Made by a program: the position numbers and the translations under genes
Notes under the pieces: generated by a model
What the model saw: only the letters and a program-made list of their open reading frames with translations
The model's database searches: none
Told to the model about the DNA's origin: nothing
In this document: piece after piece, positions 42,843-54,428 of the stretch
How the letters are laid out: the number at the start of each line of letters is the position of its first letter
How positions within the stretch are numbered: the first letter of the stretch is position 1
Assembly (NCBI GenBank): GCA_930367215.1
Contig: OV884056.1
Span: forward strand, 41,788,308-41,852,307
From: Pollenia angustigena
Lineage: Eukaryota > Arthropoda > Insecta > Diptera > Polleniidae
Reading direction: 5' to 3'
DNA length: 64,000 bases

Positions 42843-44388
42843 CAGAGGTGTAAATGAGTCATTCTTATTTGATTTTAATTCGTTAAGAATTAACTTAATT
42901 TTGAATTAATTCTTTTAACAAGAAAAAAGAATTGAATGAAATTTGAATAAAGCAGAAATGACTTTTAAATCGTTTCCATTTCAAATGAATTTGTAGAATG
43001 AGTTGCAATTCGTTTTCAATTCAAATGAATCTGTAAAATCAATTGTAATTCGTGTCCAATTCAAATGAATTTTTTAAAATGAACTGCAATTCATTTCCAA
43101 TTTGTTTAAATTGAAATGATTTTGAATTCATTCAAATGAATAAGAACAATGAAATGATTTTGAATTCATTCAAATGAATAGGAACAATGAAATGCAATTC
43201 AAATGAATGAAATCAAAAAAGAGTTGCAATCAATCAAATTCAAGAGCAGATCTAGGGGGAATTACTACAATTTACTATTTTTATTACAGCTGGAAGTTTT
43301 CAATACAAAAAGTAAACAAATTTTCCAATTGTAGTAAAAAAAGTAAGAATTTCGAGTAAACGAACACGGCTTTGACAGCAAAAACTGTTGTTGAGATTCA
43401 AAATTGCAAGAATCTGTAAAATTCGATTGAAAAATTTAAAAAAAGATATTTTCCACAATATACAAATATGAGATTATTTTAACAAAAACCAAATTGTTAA
43501 ACACACCTTTAATATTTTCACACTATTTGATAAGAATAACAATTTAAGTTTCTTTTAGCAAATAAAGAAAATTTGGTGTTTTGTTAAAGCTTTGATATTG
43601 TTACAAGTAAGACTTAGAGTGTTTATAATTCTTATTCGCTTTAGGGTTTTATTTGTTTAATATTTTTGGCTTTTCTAAAATCTTTGGAAAAGGTTTCCTG
43701 ATGAGCTGAATCGTATTATTAATACGATTCAATTTAAATGAATTGGAAATGAATTGCAATTCATTCTACAGATTCATTTGAATTGAAAACGAATCGAATT
43801 TTACTATTACTTTGATAATAAACTGGCAAGTGCACGGCTTAAAAAAACTTAAACTGGCCACATGCTTTTGCAAGTTGTTTTTGTCTTCATTTTGTTTTTT
43901 CTTAACCTACTTACAACTACAATTAATGTTGAAAGAATTCCAATCAATTGTAGTGGGGAATGTAAGAAGAGATAAACTCACTGTTTATTGTTGATGTTTT
44001 TGTTTAAACTTTGATATTGTTACAAGTAGAACTGTTGCTTATAATTCTTTTACGCTTAACAGTTTTATTTGGTTTAATATCTTTAGTTTTTCTAAAATCT
44101 TTTTAGATGAAGTTTCCTGACGATCTGGCCTAAGCAACCAGTGAAATGCGCATAGGAATAGCTTATCCCATCAACAATAAAGTTCATTGTTTTTATCAAG
44201 AATAAAAATTGGGAATTAAGCACGACTAACAACATCTTTTAAATCAGTTTTACCAAATTCATTTGAATTGACTCAAATTTCATTCAATTCATTTTTTTGT
44301 GTGAAAATAATTTATTCAAAATTTGCTAATTCAGTGCATGAATGATTCGCGAATCAATTCAAAAATTAATAATTAATTTTCAGGTCTG
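42843..44388. mobile_element. hAT-type element rich in ATTCAAATGAAT palindromes
   Basis: The ends CAGAGGTGTAAATGAG and, from the right, CAGACCTGAAAATTAAT are flanked by a perfect 8-bp duplication TTATCTAC (42835-42842 and 44389-44396). The native parts (42843-43250, 43725-43800, 44265-44388) repeat AATTCATTTGAATTG and its complement many times. No transposase is present. It was invaded by dispersed repeat R1 DNA. Confidence 0.8.
43255..44265. repeat. Dispersed repeat R1 segments inside the hAT-type element
   Basis: The segments 43470-43725 and 43800-44265 carry R1 blocks: TTTTGTTAAAGCTTTGATAT, TTTCTAAAATCTTTGGAAAA, the signature at 44122-44160 (GGCCTAAGCAACCAGTGAAA), and GGGAATTAAGCACGAC. 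A short native hAT patch (about 43725-43798) separates them, suggesting two insertions or a rearrangement. Confidence 0.6.
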
Positions 44389-44792
44389 TTATCTACATAT
44401 TAACAGCAACAAAATAAAAATAAATAATTGTGAAAAAATATTTACAAAAAATTTAAAAAATGCATTTAAAAATGTATTAAATCAAAACTAAATAAATTAA
44501 GCAAGATAAACGAAACTTTCTTTCTTACGAACATTCTACTTTCAAAACTTAATTAGTTATTTTTTCGTCCATCTTACGATTCCTTGAAATCTAAAGTTTT
44601 CGGAATCCAAATTTAAAAAATAACACAAAAAATTTAGTTTGAATTAAAAAAGTATTTCATTAGGATATCAATATATGGGCATTTCCATGTCATCGTACGT
44701 GACATTTGTACGCCTTCAGAGAGCTAGAAATTTTGCAAAAATAGTATTAACTGGAAAATTTTTTGTATCATTATGTTTCATTTAGAGGGAAC

Positions 44793-45814
44793 TATATCGT
44801 CCCCTTAATTTAACAATAGCGTATGTGCTCATACGCTATTATTTTTTTATTGCATATTTAGAATCTCCATCATTGATTTTATATTCTACTTCTAAAAAGT
44901 GGGTTAAAATGTCGTTGGAAAAATAGTGTATAATTTATTGTTCAAAATTTTCCTTCAATAAGTGTGTAAGCTCATATGCGCTATTTTACTTGAAATTGCT
45001 ACTCCAAAGTTGTTAAAAGAATAATAGTGTAAACGCATTATACCCCATTTTAGCCAGTAGAAAAAAATACAATTTATGAAAACTTTAACTCATGAAATAG
45101 CTTATAATAATATACACTATTGTTTGAGAAATAGTTTCATTCAGACCATCGAAAGCTGCATGATCTCCAAAATTTGCGCAAGAAGAATGTAATTCCTCGT
45201 GGCTCGCATTCATTTTTTTTTTTTAACTTACAATGTGGAAAGAAGCGAAATTGTTCTGATGAGCCAGATGTAGCAGAGGAAGAGAAAGATGACAAATGAA
45301 CTTCTTGTTATTTTAGATTTACGCAATGTATACCTTAATTTGTCAAAATTTTTTGTTTATAATAACCCAAATTGGAAAGTAATGAATATGTGCCACTGAA
45401 TTAACAAAACTATGAATTAATCACTGTTTTATAATGTTATAAATTGGTATTTTTGCTATCAAATATTTTAATAAAAATACCGTGAAATTATTGAATAAAA
45501 CAGCGTATACCATACAAAATAAAATAGTGTATCAGATCATACGAATTCCTTAAAAAATAAAAAAGCCTATATGGAAGACTTGCACTTTGAATGACATAAT
45601 AATGGCCTTAAAGGATGCGTAGAATAAAAAAAATTAGTAAATTTAAAGACAAGAAACGGTATTATGCATTGGTCGTAAAATCCAATATGAAGAATTTTTA
45701 TTTACCGCGATATTGAGGTTTTAATAGACATCCAATTTGACAAAAACTTTAAACACGATTTTATCAAAACCCCAAAAAAATTATACGCTATTGTTATATT
45801 GAGGGGACGATATA
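44793..45814. mobile_element. Nested TIR element (TATATCGTCCCCT ends)
   Basis: The left TATATCGTCCCCTTAATTTA and the right, reverse-complemented TATATCGTCCCCTCAATATA, continue AACAATAGCGTAT on both sides. ATAGCGTAT/ATACGCTAT and related motifs recur inside, including the palindrome AATAGCGTATG-TGCTC-ATACGCTATT near 44815. A shorter copy is at 54429-54867. It is non-coding. Confidence 0.85.
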
Positions 45815-46159
45815 TGAAAAAAAAAATTTTTAAATTCGGAACCTTGTTGTCCAAAATAACGGGCAAAATAAGTGCATATCGTACGTGACATAAAATGGAA
45901 GTGATATTTGGGTGAATGTAAAAAAATACGAAGATCTGCGAATTGTGGGAGGTTTTTCTCCTTTTTTTAATTTCATACATTAAACCACATATTTTTCCTT
46001 TATAATACGTAATTGGAAAAAAATAATTTTTTTGGATGGTTTTATAATGAACAAAATGTAATAAAGTTCGTGACATACCGTACGTGACAGATTTTTCTCT
46101 TATAGTATTTACATGGTATGAAATATATTTTTTGTAAGTATATGTATATAAAAACTTAA

Positions 46160-46690
46160 ACAAACAAGTAAGAAAGTATAGTTGGTCAAGCCCGACCATA
46201 TGATACCCTACACTATAATATTTAAAAAAAAATTTTTTTGAGAGTGTACCCTACTTGGGCCCGTGGCTAATCAAGATCGCCAGAACGGAATTATGCTATG
46301 AGGTTAAGAATTATATAAAAGTAATTTATGCCGAATATTGTTTAGTTATCTCCATCAATATGAGATTTGTTTGCCCCTAGCCCCTACCTTAAGAAGGGGG
46401 TTTATATGAGACCTATGGTTAATTTTGGACCTACACGCATAACATTTTGTCATGACATAGTACCTATCGTAAAAGTCATTGTCGACAATTTTTATGTAAA
46501 TACCAACATTTAAAAGGAAGTTTATGTCATTAAAATCTATTTTCGGGAGTATAACTTGTATGGGAGCTATGGTCAAATATGGAACGATTCCAAAAAAATT
46601 TTGTAAGATGATTTTGATTGTAATAAAATATGGTTTGACCAAATTTAAACTAAATACCAACATAATAAGATGATGCATTTAGTTGCATTT
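46160..46690. repeat. Dispersed repeat R3, uninterrupted copy
   Basis: It starts AAACAAGTAAGAAAGTATAG then GGTCAAGCCCGACCATA, and contains ATGAGATTTG, AACATTTAAAAGGAAG and ATTTTCGGGAGTATA. It is the reference for the R3 copy split by mariner copy 2 (21597-22880). Frames crossing it are not conserved. Confidence 0.75.
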
Positions 46691-47244
46691 TAGTACTTAA
46701 AATATCGTACGTGACGAGCTTTAAAAGCTTATACAATTTTTATTATACCAATTTAAAAAAAAATCCGATCAATATTTTTTTGCAGCAAATATCTTTCTTT
46801 GAACTTTGATTTTGAAAAACCTAAGACTGACCAATTTCATATGACAAAGATAAATGATGTTTTCGCACGACGTACGTGACATTAGAATGGCATCCAAAAC
46901 AAGCACAAAAATATACCGCTAATCGAACTATAAATTTGCTCTTTCGTCATGGATCTTGCTCATTGTTGTTGTAACATTAATTTTAAAGTATAATTGCAAT
47001 ATTACCAGTATCTGTATTTAACCGGAAAAATATTAAAAATTGTCAATTGCAGCTACTAAAAATGAATCAATGAGAAAGTGAGTTAAAACTATTATTCTTT
47101 GCTTTTTAAAAACTGTAATAAGCTATAAGTACCCCGGCATAGAAAAGTTTGGGTTTTTTTTTCCTTTCTACCATATTTGAAAAAAAGCTTCAAGCGTTTT
47201 AGTTTTTTGAGTCGTGGTTGACATTCTCATGGAAATGCCCATAT

Positions 47245-47553
47245 GGCATTAAGGCTTTAATATGATTTCGGGCATGTTGACATAGCGGCTGTTATTGACG
47301 GAGTGCATTTTCGACATCCATCGCTTTTTCCAGTTTTGCTGGTTGTATGTCACGAAAGTAGATGTCTTGATTACGCAATAACAGATCGTAAACTGTAAAC
47401 TAAGAAGCGTTTTACTATTCGCAATATTATATAACTGTGATTCGTTTACATCCTACACGAGACATGCGCGTCAAAGAGGAGAGAGAGAGGGAGAGAACGA
47501 GGAACTATCAAATTAATATTTTAACCAATTATACTTCCAATCGTTTTAAGTTA
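47245..47553. other. Unassigned sequence with a short GA-rich run
   Basis: GAGGAGAGAGAGAGGGAGAG lies at about 47476-47495. Nothing else is recognised. Confidence 0.4.
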
Positions 47554-48075
47554 CAGTCAAATCCCGATAATTCGTATCCCGATAAATCGTAATTCCCGAT
47601 AACTCGTAATAAACTGTCAGTCCCTTGAAAAAATCTCGTTAATTCGTAAAATTTCCATACATTTTGGTCCCCTCGCTAATTCGTATTTTTTTCAAATAAA
47701 ATCTTCTTTACCTCTTATAAATCTAAATTGTTTGCTAACTACCACTTATAATTCGTAATAAAAACAACAGAAACTAGGAAAGAATGATTTTTTTGTTTAC
47801 CGCTATTTTTTTTTTTTTTTTTGGCGTGGGTTTTTCCTTTGCTTGTGTGTGTGTTTATTTTCTAAAGATCAGTTTGTTAAATGCATCATTTTTATATAGA
47901 AATTTTATATATTTTATTTTTAACAATTGTTTTTTATGTTTTTTTTTTTATCGTTTTAGTAAATAAATTGAAAAACCCCGTTAATTCGTATTTATTTTAT
48001 TTAAGCCCCGTTAAATCGAAACCCCGCTAAATCGAAAACCCCTATTATTCGTAATAAATTATCGGGACTCTACTG
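47554..48075. mobile_element. pogo/Tigger-like MITE
   Basis: The termini are CAGTCAAATCCCGATAATTC and, from the right, CAGTAGAGTCCCGATAATTT, flanked by TA on both sides (47552-47553 and 48076-48077). TAATTCGTA and AAATCG motifs recur (about ten times) toward both ends. The CAGTNRARTC-type terminus plus TA duplication is the pogo/Tigger style. It is non-coding. Confidence 0.85.
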
Positions 48076-48077
48076 TA

Positions 48078-48744
48078 TTTAATTAACTATTTTTAGTATT
48101 TAATAAATGACTGTACTTTTTTTGCATAGACAAATAAATATAAAATTTTATAACGGTTAAAATATTCTCTAAAAAAACATGTCAGACTGTAATTAGATTT
48201 ATGCATACATACATAGCATACATACTTTTCCATATACGTAACCGACAATAACCATACTTTAGGAAACACGCACCCATTTTTTTTTTTTATTATTATTATT
48301 GTTAAATTAAATAGTTTTTTAGGGATTTTTATAAAAATTTATGAATGGAAAAACTCCACTAATTTTTGTTAATAGAAAATAATGGAGTTCCATAAAATAT
48401 TCGTATAAACAAACAAAAAACTATTTCAGGGTGGGTTTTTGTAGAAAATATGAATTTTAACACAGAGATCAAATCATAATGCTTATTTTCCATTAACATT
48501 TAGGGTTGAATTTTACAACCCGAACCGAATGTTGAATACGAATTTATTATTTCTATGAATTTAAACAAACATCGCTTTTCGATTTTAAAACTTATGAAAA
48601 GTAAAAAAACTTGAGTTAAAACACGATGGAGAAAGTAAATGGAGTTCAGCCATTATGGTTTTAAACTGTTGGCCATAACTCATAAAAAATATTTAAAAAA
48701 AAAAAACAAAGTAGGTACAAGAAAAAAATATTTTAGTTTTATGA
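48078..48744. other. Unassigned A+T-rich sequence
   Basis: It contains a T run followed by (ATT)n at 48278-48300. No gene is recognised. Confidence 0.4.
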
Positions 48745-49649
48745 TAGAAACACAACTGGGACGAACGACGAACTTCGCATAGTACGACGAATTCGTCGGC
48801 AAGGATTCGTTCCGTAAATTCGTCAAATGAGACACAATAATTGCGTGAACCTTAAATTTTTTTTAATTTATAAAAAACGATTAATCGGGTTTTTTTACCG
48901 AAAATTTTAGCCATTCCTTATAGTTTTAGGGAGTTTTAATCAATTTTATGGCTTGTTTGAAATATTTAAAATTTGCGCGATTTTTCGCCAATTTTGCAAC
49001 ATTTTTTTTTTGCCATTTTCCGACATTTTGTTTTTTTCATTCATTTAGCGATTTCAAATAAATTTAAGTGTTTATTTAAAAGTTTGCATTGATTCTTTAC
49101 AGCTTTAACGATTTATAATAAATAGAAGACTTTGCTATCATGCCGCTGTTGGCAAATTTTTGGGAATTTCCGCTAATTTTGCAATTTTTACCGAATTTTT
49201 GGCGATTTTTGCATTTTTTTTTTTTTTATTTTCCGTCATTTTGTTTTTTTTTCACTCATTTAGCGATTTCTAATAAATTTTAGTGTTTGTTTAAAAGTTT
49301 GGCATTTTTTCGCGAGTTTTAGCCAAGTTCGCAACTATAAATTTTGAATAGAAAATTTGAATTTAAAAAAAAACAAAAAAAAAAATAGAAGCGAATTGTC
49401 CCTGTATTTCTTTACAGATTTCACTATTTTTAATAAATCTTGAACTTTGCTATCATACTGTGCTGTCCCTTTCCCAATTTATTCGTCGTTCGTCTGCGTA
49501 AGAAATAAACCTATCGCAGAGGTCGTTACGCACGATGAATTTCGGTATACGCAATGATTGTGTGTACTTTCATATACACCAATGTGTTCTATTTCTGGTG
49601 ACGAATATTCGTTGCGAATAATTCGTCGTTCGTCCCAGTTGTGTTTCTA
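48745..49649. mobile_element. TIR element (GAAACACAACTGGGACGAAC ends)
   Basis: The ends GAAACACAACTGGGACGAAC and its exact complement continue GACGAA; TA lies on both outer sides (48745-48746 and 49648-49649). The inner part holds a tandem duplication: TTTAGCGATTTC, AATAAATTT and AGTGTTT blocks recur at about 49045-49085 and 49260-49300. The duplicated part is related in reverse to 8520-8700 in the hAT-type element at 7994. It is non-coding. Confidence 0.85.
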
Positions 49650-50428
49650 GCATTATTAATACATTCAATTTTAATTATGGCCGACTTCCATTACTTTAAA
49701 ACATAATAAATATATTTTATGACTTGATTTTTTTTATTTACCCCGCTCAAAATACAATTAATAATATTTTTTTTTTTCTTTTTTTCATTTATAAAATAAA
49801 ACTAATAGCAAACAAAAAACAAATCATATGAAATTCTATACTTTTTAGGAAAAACAAAATGTCTATGCCACCATGCGTTGCACGTGAATATATTTGAGAT
49901 AATATTAATTGCAAACATACATCAGACACCATAAATCATGTCTGGTTGCATTAAGTTTACAGCAACATTTCTATAAGAATTTTTTATTCTTTTTTTTTTT
50001 TTTGGAAACCTCGTTTCTACTTGCATTCAATATTTGTATACGGTTTGTTGTATGCTGCTCATGCAGCACATAGTTAGAGAACTTTTTTTGATCTTAAAAT
50101 GTATTAAGATTGCGGAAATGTTTAGAGAAGAATAGAGAACGTCGTGTACGAGCATTTAGCCGCATTAGTATGATTAATTTGTGTTATTAAATTGCCATGT
50201 GATTTTATGTGGTTTTCGTTTTAAATTTTTTGATTAAATACCCTACAGATTCTTTAAGGTTTCGTTATGTTGTTACAACCGTCTGTATACTTAAACTGGC
50301 ATATTAACAATTTTAAATGAAAAAATTTTTTAAAAGTTGCAAAGATTATAATCTTAACATAATTAATATCAGCAGACTCGTCGCCGATTTGTTTTAATCT
50401 AAAAATCTGTTAACAGCTATAAGATTAC
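49650..50428. other. Unassigned A+T-rich sequence
   Basis: No gene or TIR pair is recognised in this interval. Confidence 0.4.
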
Positions 50429-50430
50429 TA

Positions 50431-52165
50431 CACTGATAGAAAAGTTCATCTTCATATTGATGATGCCCTAACATCAGAATTTTGACATCAATATTACCAC
50501 AAATGGCATCAATGATGCAAAAAGTATCATCAATCCAATGACTAACGTATTCGTACAATTTTGTAATTTTTTACGTGTTATCTATTTTATATTAACATTA
50601 TTTTCATTTATATATGTATATGTAATCCTTGGAATTCCTATAAGGAACATAGGGCCTCAATAATTGATCTCCATCGATTTCTATCTTGTGCTTCTCTTTT
50701 GGCTTCATTCCAGGTTCTACCAACTGTTTGAAGTTCGGCTTGAACTTGACGCCTCCAGATGTTTTTAGGGCGACCCCTTCTTCTTGCTCCCTGTGGGTTG
50801 TAGTCAAGGGATTTTCTATTGATGTCATCGGTTGGCTTTCGTAGAGTATGACCCAACCATCTATACTTGCGTATTTTGATCTCGTGGTCAATTGGAGGTT
50901 GTTTCGTTCTAAACCATAGCTCTGAGTTTGTAATAGTTTGGGGCGAGAAAATTTTAAGGATTCGGCGAAGGCATTTGTTGTCGAAGACCTGTAGTTTTTG
51001 GATATCTGAATTTGTTAGGTTCCATGTCTCCGAGCCATAAAGCAGTACTGACTTCACATTGCTATTAAAAACTTTAAGTTTAGTAGACATTGTGATGTTA
51101 GCTGACCTCCAGAACTTATTCAATATTCCCAAAGCTTGTTTAGCTTTTGCCAGTCTGTTTTGAATGTCATCGTTGATGCTGTTTAACATTTGCTGCATGC
51201 CTTGTTGGTTGTGTGACAATAAACAAATGTCATCGGCATAATCTAGATCAGTAAGTCTACCTGTCACGCCCATTGTGATCCCATGAACAGGATTGACTCA
51301 TTACAACATCAAGTACGATGTTGAACAGTAAGGGGGATAAGACGCATCCTTGTCTCACGCCAGTTTTAACGTTTAAGTTATCGCCGACTTGGCCACTGTA
51401 GAGGGCAGAGCAAGTTGTATTATCATACAGACCATCTGCGAGTCTGATAATTTTATCTGGTATTCCTTTGCAACGCATCGCTTTCCATATGGCGGAGTGA
51501 TGAAGTGAATCAAATGCACGTTAAAAATCTATAAATATCAGGTACAAGCGCGATTGCCATTCTTCTGTCTGCTCAGTTATAATGCGTAAACGTTAATGTG
51601 ATATATGCAAGATCTTTTTGGCCTGAATCATTATTTTATTTTTATTTTATTAACATTTTTTTCATGATTACAATGTATTATAAGAAGCAAAAATTTCTAT
51701 ATTCTATTTTTTTAAATTATTTAGGTAAATACATCAAATTTTTAATGTAGTATGATTACGAAAACCATATGGGGCATGATGCTGGTGTCTTATTATTGAG
51801 AGTTCTGCTGTAGACAAAGGTCGTAATTCAACAAACGTGAAACAAACATATGTAACGGGTAAGTAAATAATAATATTCTCTCACTTTGACTTAAGTCAAT
51901 TCCAGTGACTTTGACTTAATGACAAACTGTCATTAAATTGACATGTTACTGCGTCATCACCTGATGACATGTTCGTCGTTTCTGTGATGGCGATATGTCA
52001 TCCCATTGATGACATAATTTCATTTTGACCCTGGTGACACTTTGGCCAAGTGATCTTAAGGTTGACATCACCGTGATGAAGTGTGTCAGGGGGTAAAAAA
52101 CGAAGACACTTGTCATGGAACTGATGTCAAAATACATCATCGTTATGACGCTTTTTCTATTAGTG
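50431..52165. mobile_element. CACTGATAGAAAA-ended element with TGACATCA motifs (split)
   Basis: The left end CACTGATAGAAAAG and the right, reverse-complemented CACTAATAGAAAAAG, are flanked by TA on both sides (50429-50430 and 52166-52167). The native parts (50431-50560 and about 51900-52165) repeat GATGTCA/TGACATC, GTGATG and TGATGACA motifs. The centre is an RTE-like LINE fragment plus unassigned DNA; 51740-51810 resembles 59695-59760. It is non-coding apart from the LINE. Confidence 0.7.
50570..51600 (-). pseudogene. 5'-truncated RTE-like LINE: reverse transcriptase C-terminal half
   Basis: On the minus strand the RT starts mid-domain. The motif A region reads LIFIDF-stop-RAFDSLHHSAIW (about 51500-51540), so an in-frame TAA replaces the codon after IDF. 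TGVRQGCVLSPLLFNIV follows (motif B). A frameshift near 51265-51300 leads into LTDLDYADDICLLS with the catalytic YADD. The tail has RKYRWLGHTLRKP, ARRRGRPKNIWRR and WRSIIEALCSL, then a stop at 50638. A very short 3' part ends in TATATGTATATG-like repeats near 50600; a short 3' UTR is typical of RTE elements. The assignment to RTE rests on these C-terminal motifs and is moderately sure. It is inactive. Confidence 0.85.
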
Positions 52166-52518
52166 TACATTCAACCTTTTCCCGTTACCCTGATAATTGA
52201 AGGTCCATAGGTACTAGGGTATTCAATTAATTGATGTTTTGTATTAATCGATTAATCGCGCGAATAATTATTCGGCGTAAAAATTTAATCGAATAATAAT
52301 CGAACAATCAAATTTTATTCGGTTAATCGAATAATTTTAATTGTGTCTAGTTTAGAAGTTTAAAAACGAGACCAAAAATTATATTTGTTTAATATTAAAA
52401 TTTTATTAAAAAGTAACAACAATTTAACAAAATGTACTTCATGTAATAAAAGAGGAAAACTTTTTTAATAAAAAAATGACATCAAAATTTAAGCTAATCT
52501 TCTAAAACAAACTTCTAA

Positions 52519-52644
52519 GGGCCATTATTACAACTTGAAGTTAGCTAAAGTTAAGATTAAATTGACAGATAATAATGCGTTATCTGTCAAAAAGCGTCTG
52601 TTAACTGTCGGATAACAGCCAACGCCAAGTTATAATAATGGCCC
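52519..52644. mobile_element. Short MITE with GGGCCATTATTACAACTTG ends
   Basis: GGGCCATTATTACAACTTG at the left pairs with CAAGTTATAATAATGGCCC at the right. Inside is a second palindrome, TTGACAGATAA / TTATCTGTCAA. It is 126 bp. The GGGCC terminus resembles the Harbinger-like MITE at 10216, but the flanks TAA and TTA do not match, so the class is tentative. It is inserted in the hAT-type element 52215-53930. Confidence 0.7.
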
Positions 52645-53041
52645 TTAAAGAATCAAAAAGTGTACACAATTTAAATATTTATGTTTCAAACGATTTCTTT
52701 CATTTGTTTTGATGAAACTTGGTTTAGAAAAGATTCTTTCATTTATTGTTGACGTTGAAGAGATTGAATGAAAGTAAAGCGTTTTTAAGCATATCCAATT
52801 TCTCTGTTCTTTTTCTTGTATTTTCTAAAAATTATTAGTCTTTTATTATACCACTTCAATCTCTTTTTGATCTTTTAATAGCTTTTACATGTACTTTTAA
52901 TAGTCTTGTTAAGATCTGGTAGAAGGTTGTTTTCATTAGACTCAAACAAAAAAAGCATATTCTTCATCTGAATCATTGTGGTAAAAGTCTGTTCTTAACA
53001 TTCTTAAAAATAAACTATTCCAAAGCTATTTGGTTTAATAT

Positions 53042-53662
53042 CACAGAAAAATATAATTTTCATATTTGAATACGAAAATCACATATTTGAAAAAAAAATT
53101 TTAATATTCTGCGATGAAGATTTTTGCGGTAATGATAAAAAAGTGTGTAAGTATAGTTATGGAATTTTTAGTCAACAACCAAGTTTATTGAGCCAATAAA
53201 AAAAGTTGTTGCCCAAAAAAAGTTTTTCAATTAATGGTTAACGTGATTTGTTAAAATAAATTGTTGGAAATGTTGAATAAATCAAACAAAATGTTTATCG
53301 AATCTTTATTAATTTTTTTATTAATGATGATGTGCTAAATTCCCAATTTTTATTTTAAGATAAATACACTAAAATTAATTATGGGTGGATAAGCTAGTTC
53401 CTATGCGCATTTTGCTGGTTGCGTAGGCCAGATCAGCAGGAAACCTTTTTCCAAAGACTTTGGTAAAACTTAATATATTACACAAAAAAACTGTAAAGCG
53501 AATGAGAATTACGAATGGAAAGTATTGTTAAAATACTATATTTACTTTGATTCAAATGTTTTTGTATTGAATATGAAGAAATATTTATTGAATATTAAAT
53601 ATTAAATTTTATTTTTAACAAACTGTGTTGTTGAAAATTTTCTTGAGATATTTTTTTCTGTG
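53042..53662. mobile_element. CACAG...CTGTG element, family 3 (split)
   Basis: It starts CACAGAAAAATATAATTTTC and ends AGATATTTTTTTCTGTG. Motifs related to TTTCATATTTGAA recur. The flanking dinucleotides (AT and CT) do not match, unlike the other copies. It is interrupted by an R1 segment (about 53310-53515, with the signature at 53398-53436). It is non-coding and lies inside the hAT-type element 52215-53930. Confidence 0.65.
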
Positions 53663-53938
53663 CTCTTGTACTACACTATATTTTAAAAAATTGTTACTCG
53701 CAGAAAATGTTCCAGAGTTTAAAAACAATAAAAGGGTATTTAAAAGTTTTCGGCTTGTTTTTTTTAAATTAAAGAAAGAAATACTGTGAAAAAAACAATT
53801 AATGCATTAATCGACATAAATTATTCGATTTATTCGTTAATCGAAAATAGGCAATTTTAAATTATTCGAACAGTTAATCGCCCAAAAATAATCAATTAAT
53901 CGAACAACCGTTAAGCGTTTGAATACTCAAATAGGTAC

Positions 53939-54428
53939 CAATCTGTAGGCAACCAGACGGGTCACAGGTTGCAGATAATGAAAGCCATTTCATATAAAAA
54001 TAAGCTGAAAATAAATGTTTTGCATTAATTAGCCATCCCGCAGGTGAGTTAGTACCACCTTTCAATTGTTTACTCTCGGAAACGGATATATCCTCAACCA
54101 TCGCAGTGCAGTGTCTTTTCTTCTAGAAGGTGCGGCTTTAAGCGGTCGTCTGTGCTAATATTAACCGGTTCGCTATATAAACGTGGAATACAAACAGATG
54201 TCAGCCCCATTATCACACTAGAATGCAGCAGAGTTATCATTTCTCATCTCAGATATTACGTTCTTACTCGATTTAGCCATGTACATCTGTCTGTCCAACT
54301 GTCCGGATCCAAAATGAAATCTTCAAAACTTTATTTCATTTAATTTTTTCGAATTTACATAATGTAAATTTTAATATTGGATCTTCAAACGAAGTACACT
54401 TCATAATTAAAAGAAATGGCAATGAGAT
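53939..54428. other. Unassigned sequence, partly G+C-balanced
   Basis: 54040-54240 is less A+T-rich than its surroundings, but I recognise no coding motif. 54275-54310 carries CATCTGTCTGTCC, a fragment of repeat R4. Confidence 0.35.

Larger units (their letters stand above)
44673..47244. mobile_element. TIR element with repeated CGTACGTGAC motif
   Basis: ATATGGGCATTTCCATG at the left pairs with CATGGAAATGCCCATAT at the right. The motif TCGTACGTGAC or a close variant occurs at about 44694, 45884, 46076, 46707 and 46870, all in the same orientation and all outside the younger insertions. About 2.6 kb overall, of which roughly 1.5 kb is later DNA (44793-45814 and 46160-46690). No transposase is seen. 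Confidence 0.7.
52215..53930. mobile_element. hAT-type element rich in TTAATCGA motifs
   Basis: The ends TAGGGTATTCAATTAATTG and, from the right, TTGAGTATTCAAACGC are flanked by a perfect 8-bp duplication ATAGGTAC (52207-52214 and 53931-53938). ATTAATCGA/TCGATTAAT and ATTATTCG motifs pack both ends (52215-52340 and 53795-53910). The centre holds three later insertions: 52519-52644, 53042-53662 and a piece of R1. No transposase is seen. Confidence 0.85.

Noticed and set aside
45702..46199. A 165-codon minus-strand frame, one of the longest without a known domain
   Set aside because: It crosses the end of one repeat (44793-45814) and the start of another (R3) and is rich in Phe, Tyr and Ile as expected from A+T-rich DNA; no motif was recognised.
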